A DNA stretch of 64,000 nucleotides from S5-327 sp965116015 (GCA_965116015.1 OZ220477.1:1302001-1366000), one strand, 5' to 3'. Counted from the first letter of the stretch, positions 53,030-62,595 are shown. The notes: generated from the sequence alone by a model not told the origin. Numbers and translations are program-made.

Positions 53030-55749
53030 CGGCCCACCTCAGGGGCAAGGTCTTTGAACGGGCCGCGCCGCGTCGTCGCTGGCGGTATCGAATTGAGGAA
53101 TGTGCGTCCGTATTGTTTCGTCGTAACGCGACTGTCCAAGACTACAACGACTCCTCGATCCCCCTTGCTGCGAATAAGCCTGCCAAAGCCTTGCCGGAAA
53201 CGCAGAACGGCTTGGGGCACAGAGTAGTCCCTGAACGGATTCTCGTACTCCTCTGACCGCGCGGCAAAGATCGGCTCGGTAGGCACATTGAACGGCAGCC
53301 TCGCAACGACCAGGATTTTCAGGGCCTCGTTGCCTACATCGACGCCCTCCCAAAACGACGCGGCTCCCAACAACACAGCCCTTGGCCGCTGCTGGAATCG
53401 CTCGAGCAGCTGCCTCGGCGTTCCGTCGACGCCCTGCGCGAGAACATCGACGCCTCGGCGGGGTAGCGCAGCGCGCAACTTGGCCGCCGTCGCCCGCACG
53501 CTTGCGTGCGAGGTGAACAGCGCCAGGGTCCTCCCTCCGGCAATCTCGGCGAGGTTACAGATTACCTGCGCTACGGCATCGCCATAACCGCTGGCGCTTG
53601 GCTCCGGCACGTCTGTCGGCAGGCAGAGCAGCGCAGCGCTCTCGTAATCGAACGGCGAGCCGAGGCAGACCTCCTGCGAATCTGCAATCCCGAGGCGGGA
53701 GCGGACGTGCGCGAACCCGCCCCCGACAGCAAGCGTCGCGCTCGTGAGCGCGACCATCTTGTTGCAGTCGAACAAATCCTCTTGCAGGCGGCGCCCTACA
53801 TCGAGAGGCGCTCCGTTGAATGAGAGATTGGCACCTCGACCTATCCAGTACACGGTTTGCGCATCTGGATTTGCGATGAAGCCTTGTATATCGCGACGAG
53901 CGACTGACTGGTCGGTCAACCACTCGGCGAGATCTCCTTTCATTTCCTCGAGTGCAGGGGCGAAATCGGCGGGCAGGTCGTCCGTTTCCCGTAGGAGCGC
54001 CTCAGCCTTGCGCTCCATCTCGGCTGCGCTCTGTTCGAAGTTATCCCAGGCGATCTCCAGGTCCGACCATGCTGGTTGCGAGCGTTGCGCGTCCGTGACG
54101 CGCACCTCGTCCTCTTCCGAACCTCTGCCGCGCTCGCCTCGCACGAATGCCGCTAAGCCCGAAACGAGCAGCGCCCAAGTGTCGCGCACACGGTAGAGGG
54201 GCGACTGCGTTTCCTCCAAACGTCGCTGGACAATCTCTTTGCGTTCGAGCGCCAGAGGGTTCGCCTGCACGATGTTGGCAAGGCTGTGGACCACGGCTCC
54301 TAACCGCTCGGCTATATCCTCGACGGTGGACTGCGTGACGCGGAACCCGAACTGTCGCGTTGCCTCGGCCTCGAGGTTGTGCGCTTCGTCGACGATGAGA
54401 TAGTTGTACTCCGGCAGCGCCGATCCGCCAACTTCCAGATTGGAGAGCAGCAACGAATGGTTGACGACAAGCAGATGTGCGGCGGCGGCTTCGTCGCGAG
54501 CGTGGCGATAGAAGCACGCCGCTTCGCGAGCGCCCGGGCATATGCCGAATTTGCTCGCGTTCATCCTTTCCCATGCTCCAAGCTCACGGCCTGACAAGAG
54601 AAGCTCGGCGCGGTCGCCCGTGCGCGTCTCGCGCAGCCACACGAGCGTTTTGGCAAGCGCGCGGGCGTCGTCCGCGGCGCTCGCCTCCGAGTTCGCCATT
54701 GCCCTCCATCTCTGTAGGCAGAGATAGTTAGCCTTGCCCTTCAGTTGCGCGTACCGAAATCTGGAAAGATCGAGCCCAGGCGCCTCCTCCAGCGTGGCTA
54801 GCAGGTCAGGAATGTCCTTTCCAATGAGTTGCTCTTGCAGATTGATGGTGTTCGTCGAGACGACAACTCGGACGTTGTTGCGCGCCGCAAACAGCATGGC
54901 GGGCAGGAGGTAGGCGACAGATTTCCCGATGCCTGTTCCGCCCTCTACAACAAGATGGTGAGGCGCGCCTTCGTCGTTCCGGGAGCCGAATGCCTCAGCG
55001 AGCGCCTGCGACATTGCTATCTGCTCAGGGCGCGGCTCGTAGCGCGGGAACCGTCGTGCAAACGGGCCATCGTGCGCCAGCAAACGCGCAATCTCGTCCG
55101 GGTCGACCAGCTGGGGAGCGCTCGGTTGCCCCATAGATCGCGGTCGCTCCAGGCGGGCGGCAATCTCCTTCGCGTCGACTCCTCCGACCGGCCCTGCGTC
55201 GGCTGTCGCGGGCGACTCCGCCAGCGCGGCGACGAGACTCCCCAACGGACTCTGCGCCCGGGACAGCAGGTCGGCCATCCGGTGAAGCACGCTTGCCGGC
55301 AAGCGCCGCGCGTGCTCGATGAGTGCGCTGAACACGGCGCGCGTCGTTGAAGCAATCGCTGTAACCTCATCCTCGCCTGTGGCTGGCTGCGCGCCCAGCC
55401 GCTCGGCAAGCAGCTCGAGCGAATCGTCGGCGCTCGCTGGCAGCACGAGCCCTGCGAGCTCGTTGGTGTCCCACAGCTCCCAACCGTCGACGGGGCCGAG
55501 CCTCTCTGTTAGTCCGTGGGCAACGATTGGCGAGTCGTCCACGAACGCGCGGAGCCTGTCGAGACTGGCGGCGCCAGTGGCAGCGAACTCGTCAAGGACG
55601 CGGTCGCCGTGGAACTTCACGGCTCCGACTGCGGCTACGCCATCGCCGAGCTCGCCCGGGACGCCGCGCACATGGATGGCAAGCGCAACAACTGGCGCGT
55701 CAAGCGGGTGAGAACGCAATAGCCTGGACCGGCGGGGAGATTCAGCCAT
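53008..55749 (-). CDS. dinG: DinG-family ATP-dependent helicase with degenerate exonuclease-like N-terminus
   Basis: This 913-residue SF2 (XPD/DinG) helicase starts at ATG 55749. Residues ~15-150 resemble the DnaQ-type domain of long DinG proteins but lack the acidic DxE pair (VVALAIHVRG) and have IVAHGLTERLG and DTNELAGLVLP, so it should be inactive. The helicase part has Walker A VVEGGTGIGKSVAYLLP, Ia VVVSTNTINLQEQL, DEAH LIVDEAHNLEAEA, and motif VI RFRQGFGRLIRSKGDRG. Cysteines NYLC, GIC and AAC suggest a reduced Fe-S region. It unwinds damaged or structured DNA. Confidence 0.9.
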   Translation of the reverse strand: MAESPRRSRLLRSHPLDAPVVALAIHVRGVPGELGDGVAAVGAVKFHGDRVLDEFAATGAASLDRLRAFVDDSPIVAHGLTERLGPVDGWELWDTNELAGLVLPASADDSLELLAERLGAQPATGEDEVTAIASTTRAVFSALIEHARRLPASVLHRMADLLSRAQSPLGSLVAALAESPATADAGPVGGVDAKEIAARLERPRSMGQPSAPQLVDPDEIARLLAHDGPFARRFPRYEPRPEQIAMSQALAEAFGSRNDEGAPHHLVVEGGTGIGKSVAYLLPAMLFAARNNVRVVVSTNTINLQEQLIGKDIPDLLATLEEAPGLDLSRFRYAQLKGKANYLCLQRWRAMANSEASAADDARALAKTLVWLRETRTGDRAELLLSGRELGAWERMNASKFGICPGAREAACFYRHARDEAAAAHLLVVNHSLLLSNLEVGGSALPEYNYLIVDEAHNLEAEATRQFGFRVTQSTVEDIAERLGAVVHSLANIVQANPLALERKEIVQRRLEETQSPLYRVRDTWALLVSGLAAFVRGERGRGSEEDEVRVTDAQRSQPAWSDLEIAWDNFEQSAAEMERKAEALLRETDDLPADFAPALEEMKGDLAEWLTDQSVARRDIQGFIANPDAQTVYWIGRGANLSFNGAPLDVGRRLQEDLFDCNKMVALTSATLAVGGGFAHVRSRLGIADSQEVCLGSPFDYESAALLCLPTDVPEPSASGYGDAVAQVICNLAEIAGGRTLALFTSHASVRATAAKLRAALPRRGVDVLAQGVDGTPRQLLERFQQRPRAVLLGAASFWEGVDVGNEALKILVVARLPFNVPTEPIFAARSEEYENPFRDYSVPQAVLRFRQGFGRLIRSKGDRGVVVVLDSRVTTKQYGRTFLNSIPPATTRRGPFKDLAPEVGRWLAERP

Positions 55750-55864
55750 CCGGACTACGGTACGAGAGCGCGAGCCGCGCGCGCAAGCTTTGGGCGTCCT
55801 CGACCTACCTTGCCGCTGCTCGCACAATGCGGCTATCGATTCCGCGGATCTTCGCGGAGGCGGG

Positions 55865-56235
55865 ATGATGGCGACGCTCACCTCAGCGCGACAACTCATC
55901 GACAGCATGATAGCGGACGTCATCGAACCAGGAGTCTAACAACAGCTCAGCAGCCGCTACTTCACCGACCTTCGGAGCGGGACGCTCACCCTCCGCCGCA
56001 TGCAAGGCTTTGCGATACAGCATTATCGTCACAACGTGGGCATCCTGAAGGGGGCGGCGCTTGCCGCAGCACAGCATGCGGCGATGAACGATCTGATCTG
56101 TTCCGCGTGTATGGGGGCATCCTCTACGAGGAGGGACGCAACCGCAGATGTGCAAGCGATTCGGATTCGCGCTCGGCCTTGCCAACGCTGATTTCGAGGA
56201 CGCGCCCCCAGTCTACGGCTGCCCCCTCCCCGCAG
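55865..56235 (+). pseudogene. Broken PqqC/TenA-like (haem-oxygenase-fold) gene
   Basis: A plausible protein can be pieced together from three frames: MATLTSARQLIDSMIADVIE then a TAA; SSRYFTDLRSGTLTLRRMQG, FAIQHYRHNVGILKGAA; then GDERSDLFRVYGGILYEEGR; then MCKRFGFALGLANADFED. The order and wording resemble iron-containing PqqC/TenA-like enzymes. One nonsense codon and at least two frameshifts make it non-functional. The rest of the 55750-56343 gap holds only a terminator. Confidence 0.55.
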
Positions 56236-56262
56236 TGCTGAGGGAGCCATCCCTCTGCGCTA

Positions 56263-56292
56263 GAGGGGTCAGGCGTGTGGCTCTGACCCCTC
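56263..56292 (-). terminator. Hairpin terminator after the dienelactone hydrolase gene
   Basis: A perfect 10-bp inverted repeat (GAGGGGTCAG / CTGACCCCTC) with a 10-nt loop, about 50 nt downstream of the minus-strand gene ending at 56344. Confidence 0.6.
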
Positions 56293-56343
56293 ATTTCCTT
56301 AGTCTTGTTGCTGCTTCTCACGAGGCGGCTCCGGCGGCAAGAT

Positions 56344-57096
56344 CTATCCGAGGTGCTTCTCGTAGAAGGCGTAAACCTTGCGCCAGCCGTCGGCCGCTTG
56401 TTCAGGGCGGTGGGAGGCGACAGCCCAGTCGAAGAAGGCATGGCCCGCACCGTCGTAGCGGTGGAACTCGTACGATTTTCCGTGCTTCTGGAGCTCAGCT
56501 TCGATGGCGTTCACTTGCTCGATATCCGGGTTCGCGTCGTCGTTGCCAAACAGCCCGAGGATGGGGCAACTGATCTCCGGCGTCATGTCAATGACAGGCA
56601 CGGGCTGGTTCTCGTTGATGCGGTCGGGGGTTGGAATGACGTTGCCGCCCCAACAGTCAACGGCAGCATCCAGGTCGAGTTTGGCCGCAGCCATATAGGC
56701 GACGCGGCCGCCCGAGCAGAAGCCTATGATGCCAACCTTGCCAGTCATGCCGTCGAGCCCGCGCACATAGTCGAGCGCCCCCTGCAGGTCGCCGACGACG
56801 AGCGCGTCGCGCTGGCCGCCGTCGTCCCTGATGCGAGCAGACATCTCAGCCGCCGTGCCCGGTCCCATCCGGTCGTGCAAGTTGGGACAGATGGCGAGAT
56901 AGCCGTTGTGCGCGAAGCGGCGCGTAACTTCAATGCACCACTCGTCCCAACCCGGCATATGGTGCGCAACAATCACAGAAGCGAACGGACCGCCCTCGGA
57001 CGGCTTCGCCACGTAGGCGTCTATCGAGTCCCCATTGGCGCCTGTTATCTGAATCGTCTCGGTTGTCATGGGTGGATGCAGCTTCAGTCCTGGCAT
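56344..57096 (-). CDS. Dienelactone hydrolase family protein
   Basis: This 250-residue alpha/beta hydrolase carries the DLH triad: C127 in IIGFCSGGRVAYM, Asp in LFGNDDANP and His in DGAGHAFFDW. AAGGAG lies 6 nt before the ATG. The family opens dienelactones of aromatic breakdown and related esters. A RidA gene lies upstream with a 72-nt gap, possibly the same transcript. The exact substrate is unknown. Confidence 0.93.
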   Translation of the reverse strand: MPGLKLHPPMTTETIQITGANGDSIDAYVAKPSEGGPFASVIVAHHMPGWDEWCIEVTRRFAHNGYLAICPNLHDRMGPGTAAEMSARIRDDGGQRDALVVGDLQGALDYVRGLDGMTGKVGIIGFCSGGRVAYMAAAKLDLDAAVDCWGGNVIPTPDRINENQPVPVIDMTPEISCPILGLFGNDDANPDIEQVNAIEAELQKHGKSYEFHRYDGAGHAFFDWAVASHRPEQAADGWRKVYAFYEKHLG

Positions 57097-57168
57097 TTGC
57101 GATTCTCCTTCTCGGGTTTGGGATGATCAGCTGGATGGGAATGTTCCACGGCGCATGATGTGAGCGCG

Positions 57169-57558
57169 CTACTCGACGTAGGCGACGGCTTCAATCTCGA
57201 CAATGAACTCCGGGCGGGCCAGCCGCGAGACGATGACTAGCGTGCTCGTGGGTGGTTTCTCCGGGCGATGAGCCGAGCGAGCCTCCCGCACCGCCTCCAC
57301 ATGCTCTTCGCCCACAACGTACACCGTGGTCTTCACGATGTCTTCGAATATCCCCCCGATCGACTCGACAGCCGTACGCAGGTTCTTCATCACCTGCCCG
57401 ACCTGCGCCTTCGGGTCGCCGACCCCTACCACCTTGCCGTCAGCGTCAGACGCTGTCTGCCCGGCGATCATAACCCACGGGCCAACTTTCACTACGTGGG
57501 TGTAGCGGTTGCCGTTGGGAGACATGCCTTCCGGCTGTAGATGTTCGATGGTCGCCAT
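57169..57558 (-). CDS. RidA family protein (single domain)
   Basis: This 129-residue RidA/YjgF-type protein starts MATIEHLQPEGMSPNGNRYT, with VMIAGQTASDADGKVVG, the central QVMKNLRTAVESIGGIFEDI and the C-terminal FIVEIEAVAYVE. The usual active-site arginine is likely the one in SRLARPEFIVEIE. GGAG lies before the ATG. Unlike the triple-module protein at 32206, this is the normal ~130-residue trimer-forming size. Confidence 0.92.
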   Translation of the reverse strand: MATIEHLQPEGMSPNGNRYTHVVKVGPWVMIAGQTASDADGKVVGVGDPKAQVGQVMKNLRTAVESIGGIFEDIVKTTVYVVGEEHVEAVREARSAHRPEKPPTSTLVIVSRLARPEFIVEIEAVAYVE

Positions 57559-57637
57559 CTGAATCTCCTCTTTAGCTTGTCCTCTTGCTCACCCAGGGCG
57601 CGATAGAAGTCTGCGCGTGGGAAGGCTACACGAATCC

Positions 57638-58513
57638 TCACAGCTGCGTCAGGAGCGCCTGGTAGCCGGCCTCCTGCAAGCGATCTCTCATCGCCGCGCC
57701 CTGATTCTCGGCGGCGGCGAGAGCAAACATCGCCGGGCCAGAGCCGCACAGCGTTGGCTGTCTCGCTCCCGCCGCAAGGAACTGCTCGCGCATAGAGGCG
57801 TAGCCGGCGTAGGCGTGCTCCGCCACCGTGTCGAACACGTTCCAAAGCGCGCCGTCGAGCGAAACGCCGGCGTGGAGACGGCGAATAATCTCCATCGCGG
57901 CCGCGCCATCAGAGTATTGCGCGGGGCGCAGCAGCTTGTACATTCGCGCTGTTTTGTTTTCAATCTCCGGCGCGTTGGGCGCGGCGATAACTGTATAGCG
58001 GTCAACGGGAGGCGGCAGCGGCGTCAGCTGCTCGCCCCTGCCTGTCGCAATTGCCGTGCCTCCAGCTATGAAAAACGGCACGTCGCTGCCGAGCTTCGCG
58101 CCGAGAGCCGACAGCTCATCGTCGCCGATAGCCAGACCATAGAAGCGGCGCAGCGAGAGCAGCGCAGCGGCGGCGTCGCTGCTGCCTCCGCCAAGCCCCG
58201 CCGCGACGGGGATGCGTTTGGCGAGAGCTATGCTCACCGGGCCGAACCGCTCGACGTTCAGGAGGCGCGCGGCGGCGAGGACGAGATTGCCCTCTTGCGG
58301 CGCCGACCCAGGCGGCTCGACGCGAAGCTCAACACGGCTCGTTGCGCCAGTCGGCGCCACTGTCAACTCGTCGGCAAGACCGATCGTTCGGAGAACGGTG
58401 CGCACCTCATGGTAGCCATCTTCGCGGCGTCCAAGGACTTCAAGCGCGAGGTTGATTTTGGCGGGAGCGTTCTGCCGCTCGATCGCTGCCGTCTGCCGTC
58501 GGGAGGCTACCAC
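57638..58513 (-). CDS. ispE: 4-diphosphocytidyl-2-C-methyl-D-erythritol kinase
   Basis: This 291-residue GHMP kinase of the non-mevalonate isoprenoid pathway has the N-terminal APAKINLALEVLGRREDGYH, the ATP loop PVAAGLGGGSSDAAAALL, the LGSDVPFF motif and the C-terminal GSGPAMFAL. The frame is open to 58792, but GTG 58513 gives a normal IspE start and overlaps the NHL gene stop by 7 nt. The coupling to an NHL propeller gene is unusual. Confidence 0.93.
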   Translation of the reverse strand: MVASRRQTAAIERQNAPAKINLALEVLGRREDGYHEVRTVLRTIGLADELTVAPTGATSRVELRVEPPGSAPQEGNLVLAAARLLNVERFGPVSIALAKRIPVAAGLGGGSSDAAAALLSLRRFYGLAIGDDELSALGAKLGSDVPFFIAGGTAIATGRGEQLTPLPPPVDRYTVIAAPNAPEIENKTARMYKLLRPAQYSDGAAAMEIIRRLHAGVSLDGALWNVFDTVAEHAYAGYASMREQFLAAGARQPTLCGSGPAMFALAAAENQGAAMRDRLQEAGYQALLTQL

Positions 58514-59451
58514 CGGCGCTTGTACTTGGAGATGCTCTGCATCTCGCGAGGAGGGCTGAGCCTGCTCCCGACAATGGTGTAGGAAACTTCGGCGACGTAA
58601 AGACTGCCCTCGGAGTCGACGGCGATGCCGTGAGGGGCCATGAACTTGCCGGGGCCTTCGCCCTCCTCCGGCGTGCCGAAACGTGAAACAAGCTTGCCGC
58701 TCAGGTCGAAAACTTCGACGCGATGCCCCATATTCGGGGAATCGAACCCGCCGATAGCGTTCAGTTCGCCGATGTAGATGTGGTCTTGCCACAGCGTCAT
58801 CGCATCAGGGCGGTGAATGTTGTTCCACATCGTGATGAAGTTGCCATCGCCGTCGAAGATCTGCACACGGTGCGCCTCGCGGTCGACGACGTACACGCGG
58901 TCGTTGTTGTCGAATGCGATGTTGTGAGGGCGCATAAACTCGCCTGGATCGATGCCCGGGCTACCCCACGAGAACTTGTAGTCGCCCTCAGGGCTGTAGA
59001 CGTGGACGCGCGCGTTGCCGTAGCCGTCTGAGATGTACCAATCGCCGTTTGAGGGGCGAATAGCGGCGGACGTTGGGCGGTTGAACGGCGCGCCACTCCA
59101 CTTGGGAGCCGGATTGCTCCTGTCGCCAAGCTCGCGCATTCGCTCGCCATCAGGGCTGAACTGCTGAATCGTGTGGATGCCGTCGTCGGCCACCAGCAGG
59201 GTGTCGTTGTGGGCGATGTAGAGGCCATGCGTACGGTTTTTGCTGAAGTACCCCTCGCCAAACGACTTGATGAAATTCCCTTCCTTGTCGAATTGCATCA
59301 GCGGGTGATCGCCGCGCGTGAGCAAGTAGACGTTGTCATTGGAGTCAACCGCGACTCCGGGGCATTCGTGAAGCGAATATCCATCGGGGAGCCTAGGCCA
59401 ACCTGGGACGTGTTCGTACTGGAACCCTTCGTAACCAAAATTCTCGGCCAC
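58507..59451 (-). CDS. NHL-repeat six-bladed beta-propeller protein
   Basis: This 314-residue protein is built of NHL blades (PGVAVDSNDNVYLLTRGDHP, LLVADDGIHTIQQFSPDGE, NIAFDNNDRVYVVDREAHR, GIAVDSEGSLYVAEV) with the common pattern of a hydrophobic strand, D.....Y and F..DG. It resembles peptidylglycine-amidating-lyase-like propellers of marine bacteria. The start is GTG 59451 with GGAGG 6 nt upstream. The frame extends to 59508. No signal peptide is visible, so it is probably cytosolic. Function is unknown. Confidence 0.87.
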   Translation of the reverse strand: MAENFGYEGFQYEHVPGWPRLPDGYSLHECPGVAVDSNDNVYLLTRGDHPLMQFDKEGNFIKSFGEGYFSKNRTHGLYIAHNDTLLVADDGIHTIQQFSPDGERMRELGDRSNPAPKWSGAPFNRPTSAAIRPSNGDWYISDGYGNARVHVYSPEGDYKFSWGSPGIDPGEFMRPHNIAFDNNDRVYVVDREAHRVQIFDGDGNFITMWNNIHRPDAMTLWQDHIYIGELNAIGGFDSPNMGHRVEVFDLSGKLVSRFGTPEEGEGPGKFMAPHGIAVDSEGSLYVAEVSYTIVGSRLSPPREMQSISKYKRRW

Positions 59452-59556
59452 GGCGCGCCTCCACGGCATTTGGGATACCGCCGATTCTACTGTTTCAACC
59501 GCCCACATCCTGCGATGGGCGTCGGGGAGAAACTCCCTACATCTTCCCTGCTGCTT

Positions 59557-60177
59557 CTAACGCTTGGCCCTGAGAATCACGGCCCTCTCGTTCTGGGGGA
59601 TGGCTTCTACCTTCCGAAAGCCAGCGTCCTTCAGCCATTGGACGTGGGTATCGACGCCCCCAGCCTGCGCGGCATAGTCGAGGTTCGCAAATATGCCGCC
59701 ATCAGCCATCAGGTCGTAGATGTCCTTGTAGATGCTCGCGATGAGGTCGTCGTCGTACATATTGTGGATGGCGATGGCCGACACCACGAAATCGAAAGGT
59801 CCGCCTAGCCCCGAGCTCCAGTCGCGCTGCGAGAAATCGCTGTTCACGTAAGCAGTGCGATCTGCGTACTGCGAGAGGCGCTCTTTCGCGTGCGAGAACA
59901 TCGGCTCCGACACATCTTGTAGCGTAACGTGAGCGTTCGGATGCTTGGCGAGCACGTACTTCGACAGCAATCCATAGCCTGCGCCAACATCAAGCACTCG
60001 GAGTTCCTGTTCGTCGGGGAACTCGCCCGCGTTCACTGTGGCCGCAATCATTGGGCCGCGCTCGTCCTGCCGCCCGTCGTCGCGCGTCACCCAGTTGTCT
60101 ACGAACTCCTGCTCCTGCCACTGCTCCGGCACGTCGTGCGTCTGCGCCCATGCAGCCTTCTGGTGGCGATTCGTCAT
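59557..60177 (-). CDS. SAM-dependent methyltransferase (class I)
   Basis: This 206-residue protein has motif I ELRVLDVGAGYGLLSKYVL near residue 65, motif II VTLQDVSEPMFSHAKERL, the post-II DFVVSAIAIHNMYDDDLI and motif III region GIFANLDY. ATG 60177 is preceded by AAGGAG. The open frame upstream overlaps the PfkB gene and is rejected. The methyl acceptor is unknown. Confidence 0.9.
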   Translation of the reverse strand: MTNRHQKAAWAQTHDVPEQWQEQEFVDNWVTRDDGRQDERGPMIAATVNAGEFPDEQELRVLDVGAGYGLLSKYVLAKHPNAHVTLQDVSEPMFSHAKERLSQYADRTAYVNSDFSQRDWSSGLGGPFDFVVSAIAIHNMYDDDLIASIYKDIYDLMADGGIFANLDYAAQAGGVDTHVQWLKDAGFRKVEAIPQNERAVILRAKR

Positions 60178-60295
60178 TGCGCGTCTCTCCTTACTTTTTA
60201 CTTTGCAGCTCTGCTCTGTGACTCTGTGCCTGCTGTGCGTCCTCACCCCGCGGGCGAGTCTCAACTTGCTCTCGTGCTTTCTCGGTTCTTCGGTC

Positions 60296-61312
60296 TCAAC
60301 CGAACGGTCGCGCGCCTGCGAGCATTGCGGCGATAGCTGTATCGGGCGGGCTAAGGAGCCGCGGCCCCAGTTGCGCGACGATTCTCGCAGAAATGAACAC
60401 ACCGATGCGCGCAGCGTCAGCGGCGGACATCCCGCGCGCGAGGCCGTAGAGCGCGCCTGCCGCGAACGCGTCTCCTGCGCCGGTGGTGTCGACGACGGTC
60501 ACGGCGTGACCTGGGACTTTCGTGACTGCCCCGTGGTCGCACACCATCGCGCCATCCGCGCCACAGGTCATAAATGCGATCGGCGCATGCTCCCCAACAG
60601 CCTGCAGACTTTCCTCGCGCGAGCCGCCCCCTGAGTAGATCTCGGCCTCGCGCTCGTTGCAGAACAGCACGTTGGCGTAGCAGCTCGCCGCACGGCGCAA
60701 CGGCTCGATGAAGTGCGCCGCTATCGCAGGATCGGAGAGGCTAAGCGCCACGGGAGTGGACGCGTTCAAGGCTACCGTCACTGCGTGTTCAGCTGTCTCG
60801 CGCCCCGCCTGCGAGCTAAACAGGTAACCCTCGATGTAGGCGATGCCGCTCGCCGCAACCAGCGCCGAATCGACATCGAGGGCCCTCAGATGCGCCGACG
60901 CCCCCAAGCTAGTCTGCATTGTCCGCTCGCCGTCCGGGGTTACGAGGACGAGGCACGAGCCGGTGGCCTCGTCAGACGGCGGAGGCGTATTGAAGTCGAC
61001 GCCTACCTTGGCAAGGCTCGCTCGGTAGATATCTCCCCTTTCATCGGCCCCGACTCTGCCCGTATAGCAAGCGCGCCCGCCGAGTTGCGCCACACCCACC
61101 ATCGTGTTGGCGGCCGACCCGCCTGCGGCATGGTGCAAGGGGCGGCCATCGAGCCCGGCAAGCAACATCGCCTGCGTCTCTGCCGAGATGAGGGTCATAA
61201 GCCCCTTGTCCAGCCCATACCTTTCGAGCATCGCGTCGTCGACGAGCGCTTCGGTGTCGACTATAGCATGACCGATGCCGTACACGTCGTACTGCTGAAC
61301 CACCTGAGCCAT
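60296..61312 (-). CDS. PfkB/ribokinase-family sugar or nucleoside kinase
   Basis: This 338-residue kinase begins MAQVVQQYDVYGIGHAIVDT, has the sugar-site HHAAGGSAANTMVGVAQLGG and the PfkB signature VVDTTGAGDAFAAGALYGLA with the catalytic aspartate. It resembles the adenosine-kinase side of the family. ATG 61312 is taken; the frame is open to 61357. The methyltransferase lies 118 nt downstream. Confidence 0.9.
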   Translation of the reverse strand: MAQVVQQYDVYGIGHAIVDTEALVDDAMLERYGLDKGLMTLISAETQAMLLAGLDGRPLHHAAGGSAANTMVGVAQLGGRACYTGRVGADERGDIYRASLAKVGVDFNTPPPSDEATGSCLVLVTPDGERTMQTSLGASAHLRALDVDSALVAASGIAYIEGYLFSSQAGRETAEHAVTVALNASTPVALSLSDPAIAAHFIEPLRRAASCYANVLFCNEREAEIYSGGGSREESLQAVGEHAPIAFMTCGADGAMVCDHGAVTKVPGHAVTVVDTTGAGDAFAAGALYGLARGMSAADAARIGVFISARIVAQLGPRLLSPPDTAIAAMLAGARPFG

Positions 61313-61428
61313 AGGATGCGGGAGTCCTTTCCGTAAGGCTAATCTCTGAATGCCCACGCGAACGGGAGACGGGGGAGAGAGTTACACGGGCGCGGACAAG
61401 CCGTCAATGCCGCGCGATTCCGGGCGGG

Positions 61429-61457
61429 TTGCGCGCGCATTACAACGCAGCTATACT
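61429..61457 (+). promoter_or_regulatory. Predicted hflK-hflC promoter
   Basis: TTGCGC (61429-61434), 17 bp, TATACT (61452-61457). The -10 matches 5 of 6 and the spacing is ideal. It lies 70 nt before the hflK ATG. Confidence 0.45.
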
Positions 61458-61527
61458 CGCCGCGCCAAGTGGACGCGTCGACCGAATGAATGGCCAATGC
61501 GCCACCGCAAGGAAGCTCGAACCTCTA

Positions 61528-62595
61528 ATGTACGGCGAACGCCGACCGGAATTCGATCCGGACCAGATGCTCCGCAACCTCAGGTCGAACTGGGGAGGCA
61601 TTCGCGGCCGCCTTCCTGGAGGAGGCCTATTCCTCTTTGGCATAGCCGCCATCCTCATCATCGCTTGGCTCGCCACCGGCATCTACACCGTTCAGCCCGG
61701 CGAGCAGGCCGCCGTTCGGCTCTTCGGCAAGTTTCAGGGCACCGAGGGACCAGGCCTCAAATGGTACTTCCCGTCGCCCATCGGCACCCGCAACATCGAG
61801 AACGTTCTCGAAACCAAGACAATGGAGCTTGGCTTCCGCTCCGCTCCGACCCGCACTGATGTGCCGGTCGAGTCGGTCATGATTACGGGAGACCTCAATA
61901 TCGTCGACGCTACGCTCGTTGTGCAGTACAAGATCTCTGATCTCGAGAAGTTCCTTTTCCGCGTCGATGATCCCGGCGACGCGGATCGCGACTCTCGCGA
62001 GGGCAGGCCCGACGGGCGCACGTTGAAGGACGCGACGGAAGCTGCTCTGCGTCAGGTCGTCGGCCAGCGATCGGTTGACGATATCCTCACTATCGGCAAG
62101 GAAGCCGTCCAGCAAGACACGCAAACGCTGCTGCAGGAGTTGATGGACGGGTACAACTCCGGCATCCAGATTCTGGAAGTCGCCTTGCAGGAGGTAACGC
62201 CTCCGGATGCTGTGCGCGCTGCATTCGACGATGTTGTGGCGGCCCGGTCCGACCAGGAAACGCGCGTCAACCAAGCAAGCGCCTACGAGCAGGACCGCAT
62301 TCCAAGAGCGCGAGGCGCGGCGCAGCAGACCATTCGGGCTGCGGAGGGCTTCAAAGAAGCGCGCATAGCCAGGGCTCGCGGAGAGGCTGCTGAGTTCCTG
62401 GCCATCCTCGCCGAGTATGGCCAATCCAAAGATGTCACACGGACACGGCTCTACCTCGAGACGATGGAAGAGATACTTGGCGACGTGTCTATCTTTGTCG
62501 TAGACCCGAAGACAGGCGGCGTACTGCCGCTCCTTCCTCTCACTGAGGGAGTGCTGCCGACCTCCCCCGCAGCGACGGCTGGAGGGAGCGAGTGA
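61528..62595 (+). CDS. hflK: HflK, SPFH-domain modulator of FtsH
   Basis: This 355-residue protein has an N-terminal cytoplasmic tail, one membrane helix (residues ~33-53, FLFGIAAILIIAWLATGIYT) and an SPFH/prohibitin domain (GEQAAVRLFGKFQGTEGPGL). The HflK-specific region (QILEVALQEVTPPDAVRAAF and the coiled coil ARGAAQQTIRAAEGFKEARI) follows. HflK and HflC form the cage around the FtsH protease. The start ATG 61528 is chosen. It overlaps hflC by 4 nt. Confidence 0.93.
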   Translation: MYGERRPEFDPDQMLRNLRSNWGGIRGRLPGGGLFLFGIAAILIIAWLATGIYTVQPGEQAAVRLFGKFQGTEGPGLKWYFPSPIGTRNIENVLETKTMELGFRSAPTRTDVPVESVMITGDLNIVDATLVVQYKISDLEKFLFRVDDPGDADRDSREGRPDGRTLKDATEAALRQVVGQRSVDDILTIGKEAVQQDTQTLLQELMDGYNSGIQILEVALQEVTPPDAVRAAFDDVVAARSDQETRVNQASAYEQDRIPRARGAAQQTIRAAEGFKEARIARARGEAAEFLAILAEYGQSKDVTRTRLYLETMEEILGDVSIFVVDPKTGGVLPLLPLTEGVLPTSPAATAGGSE

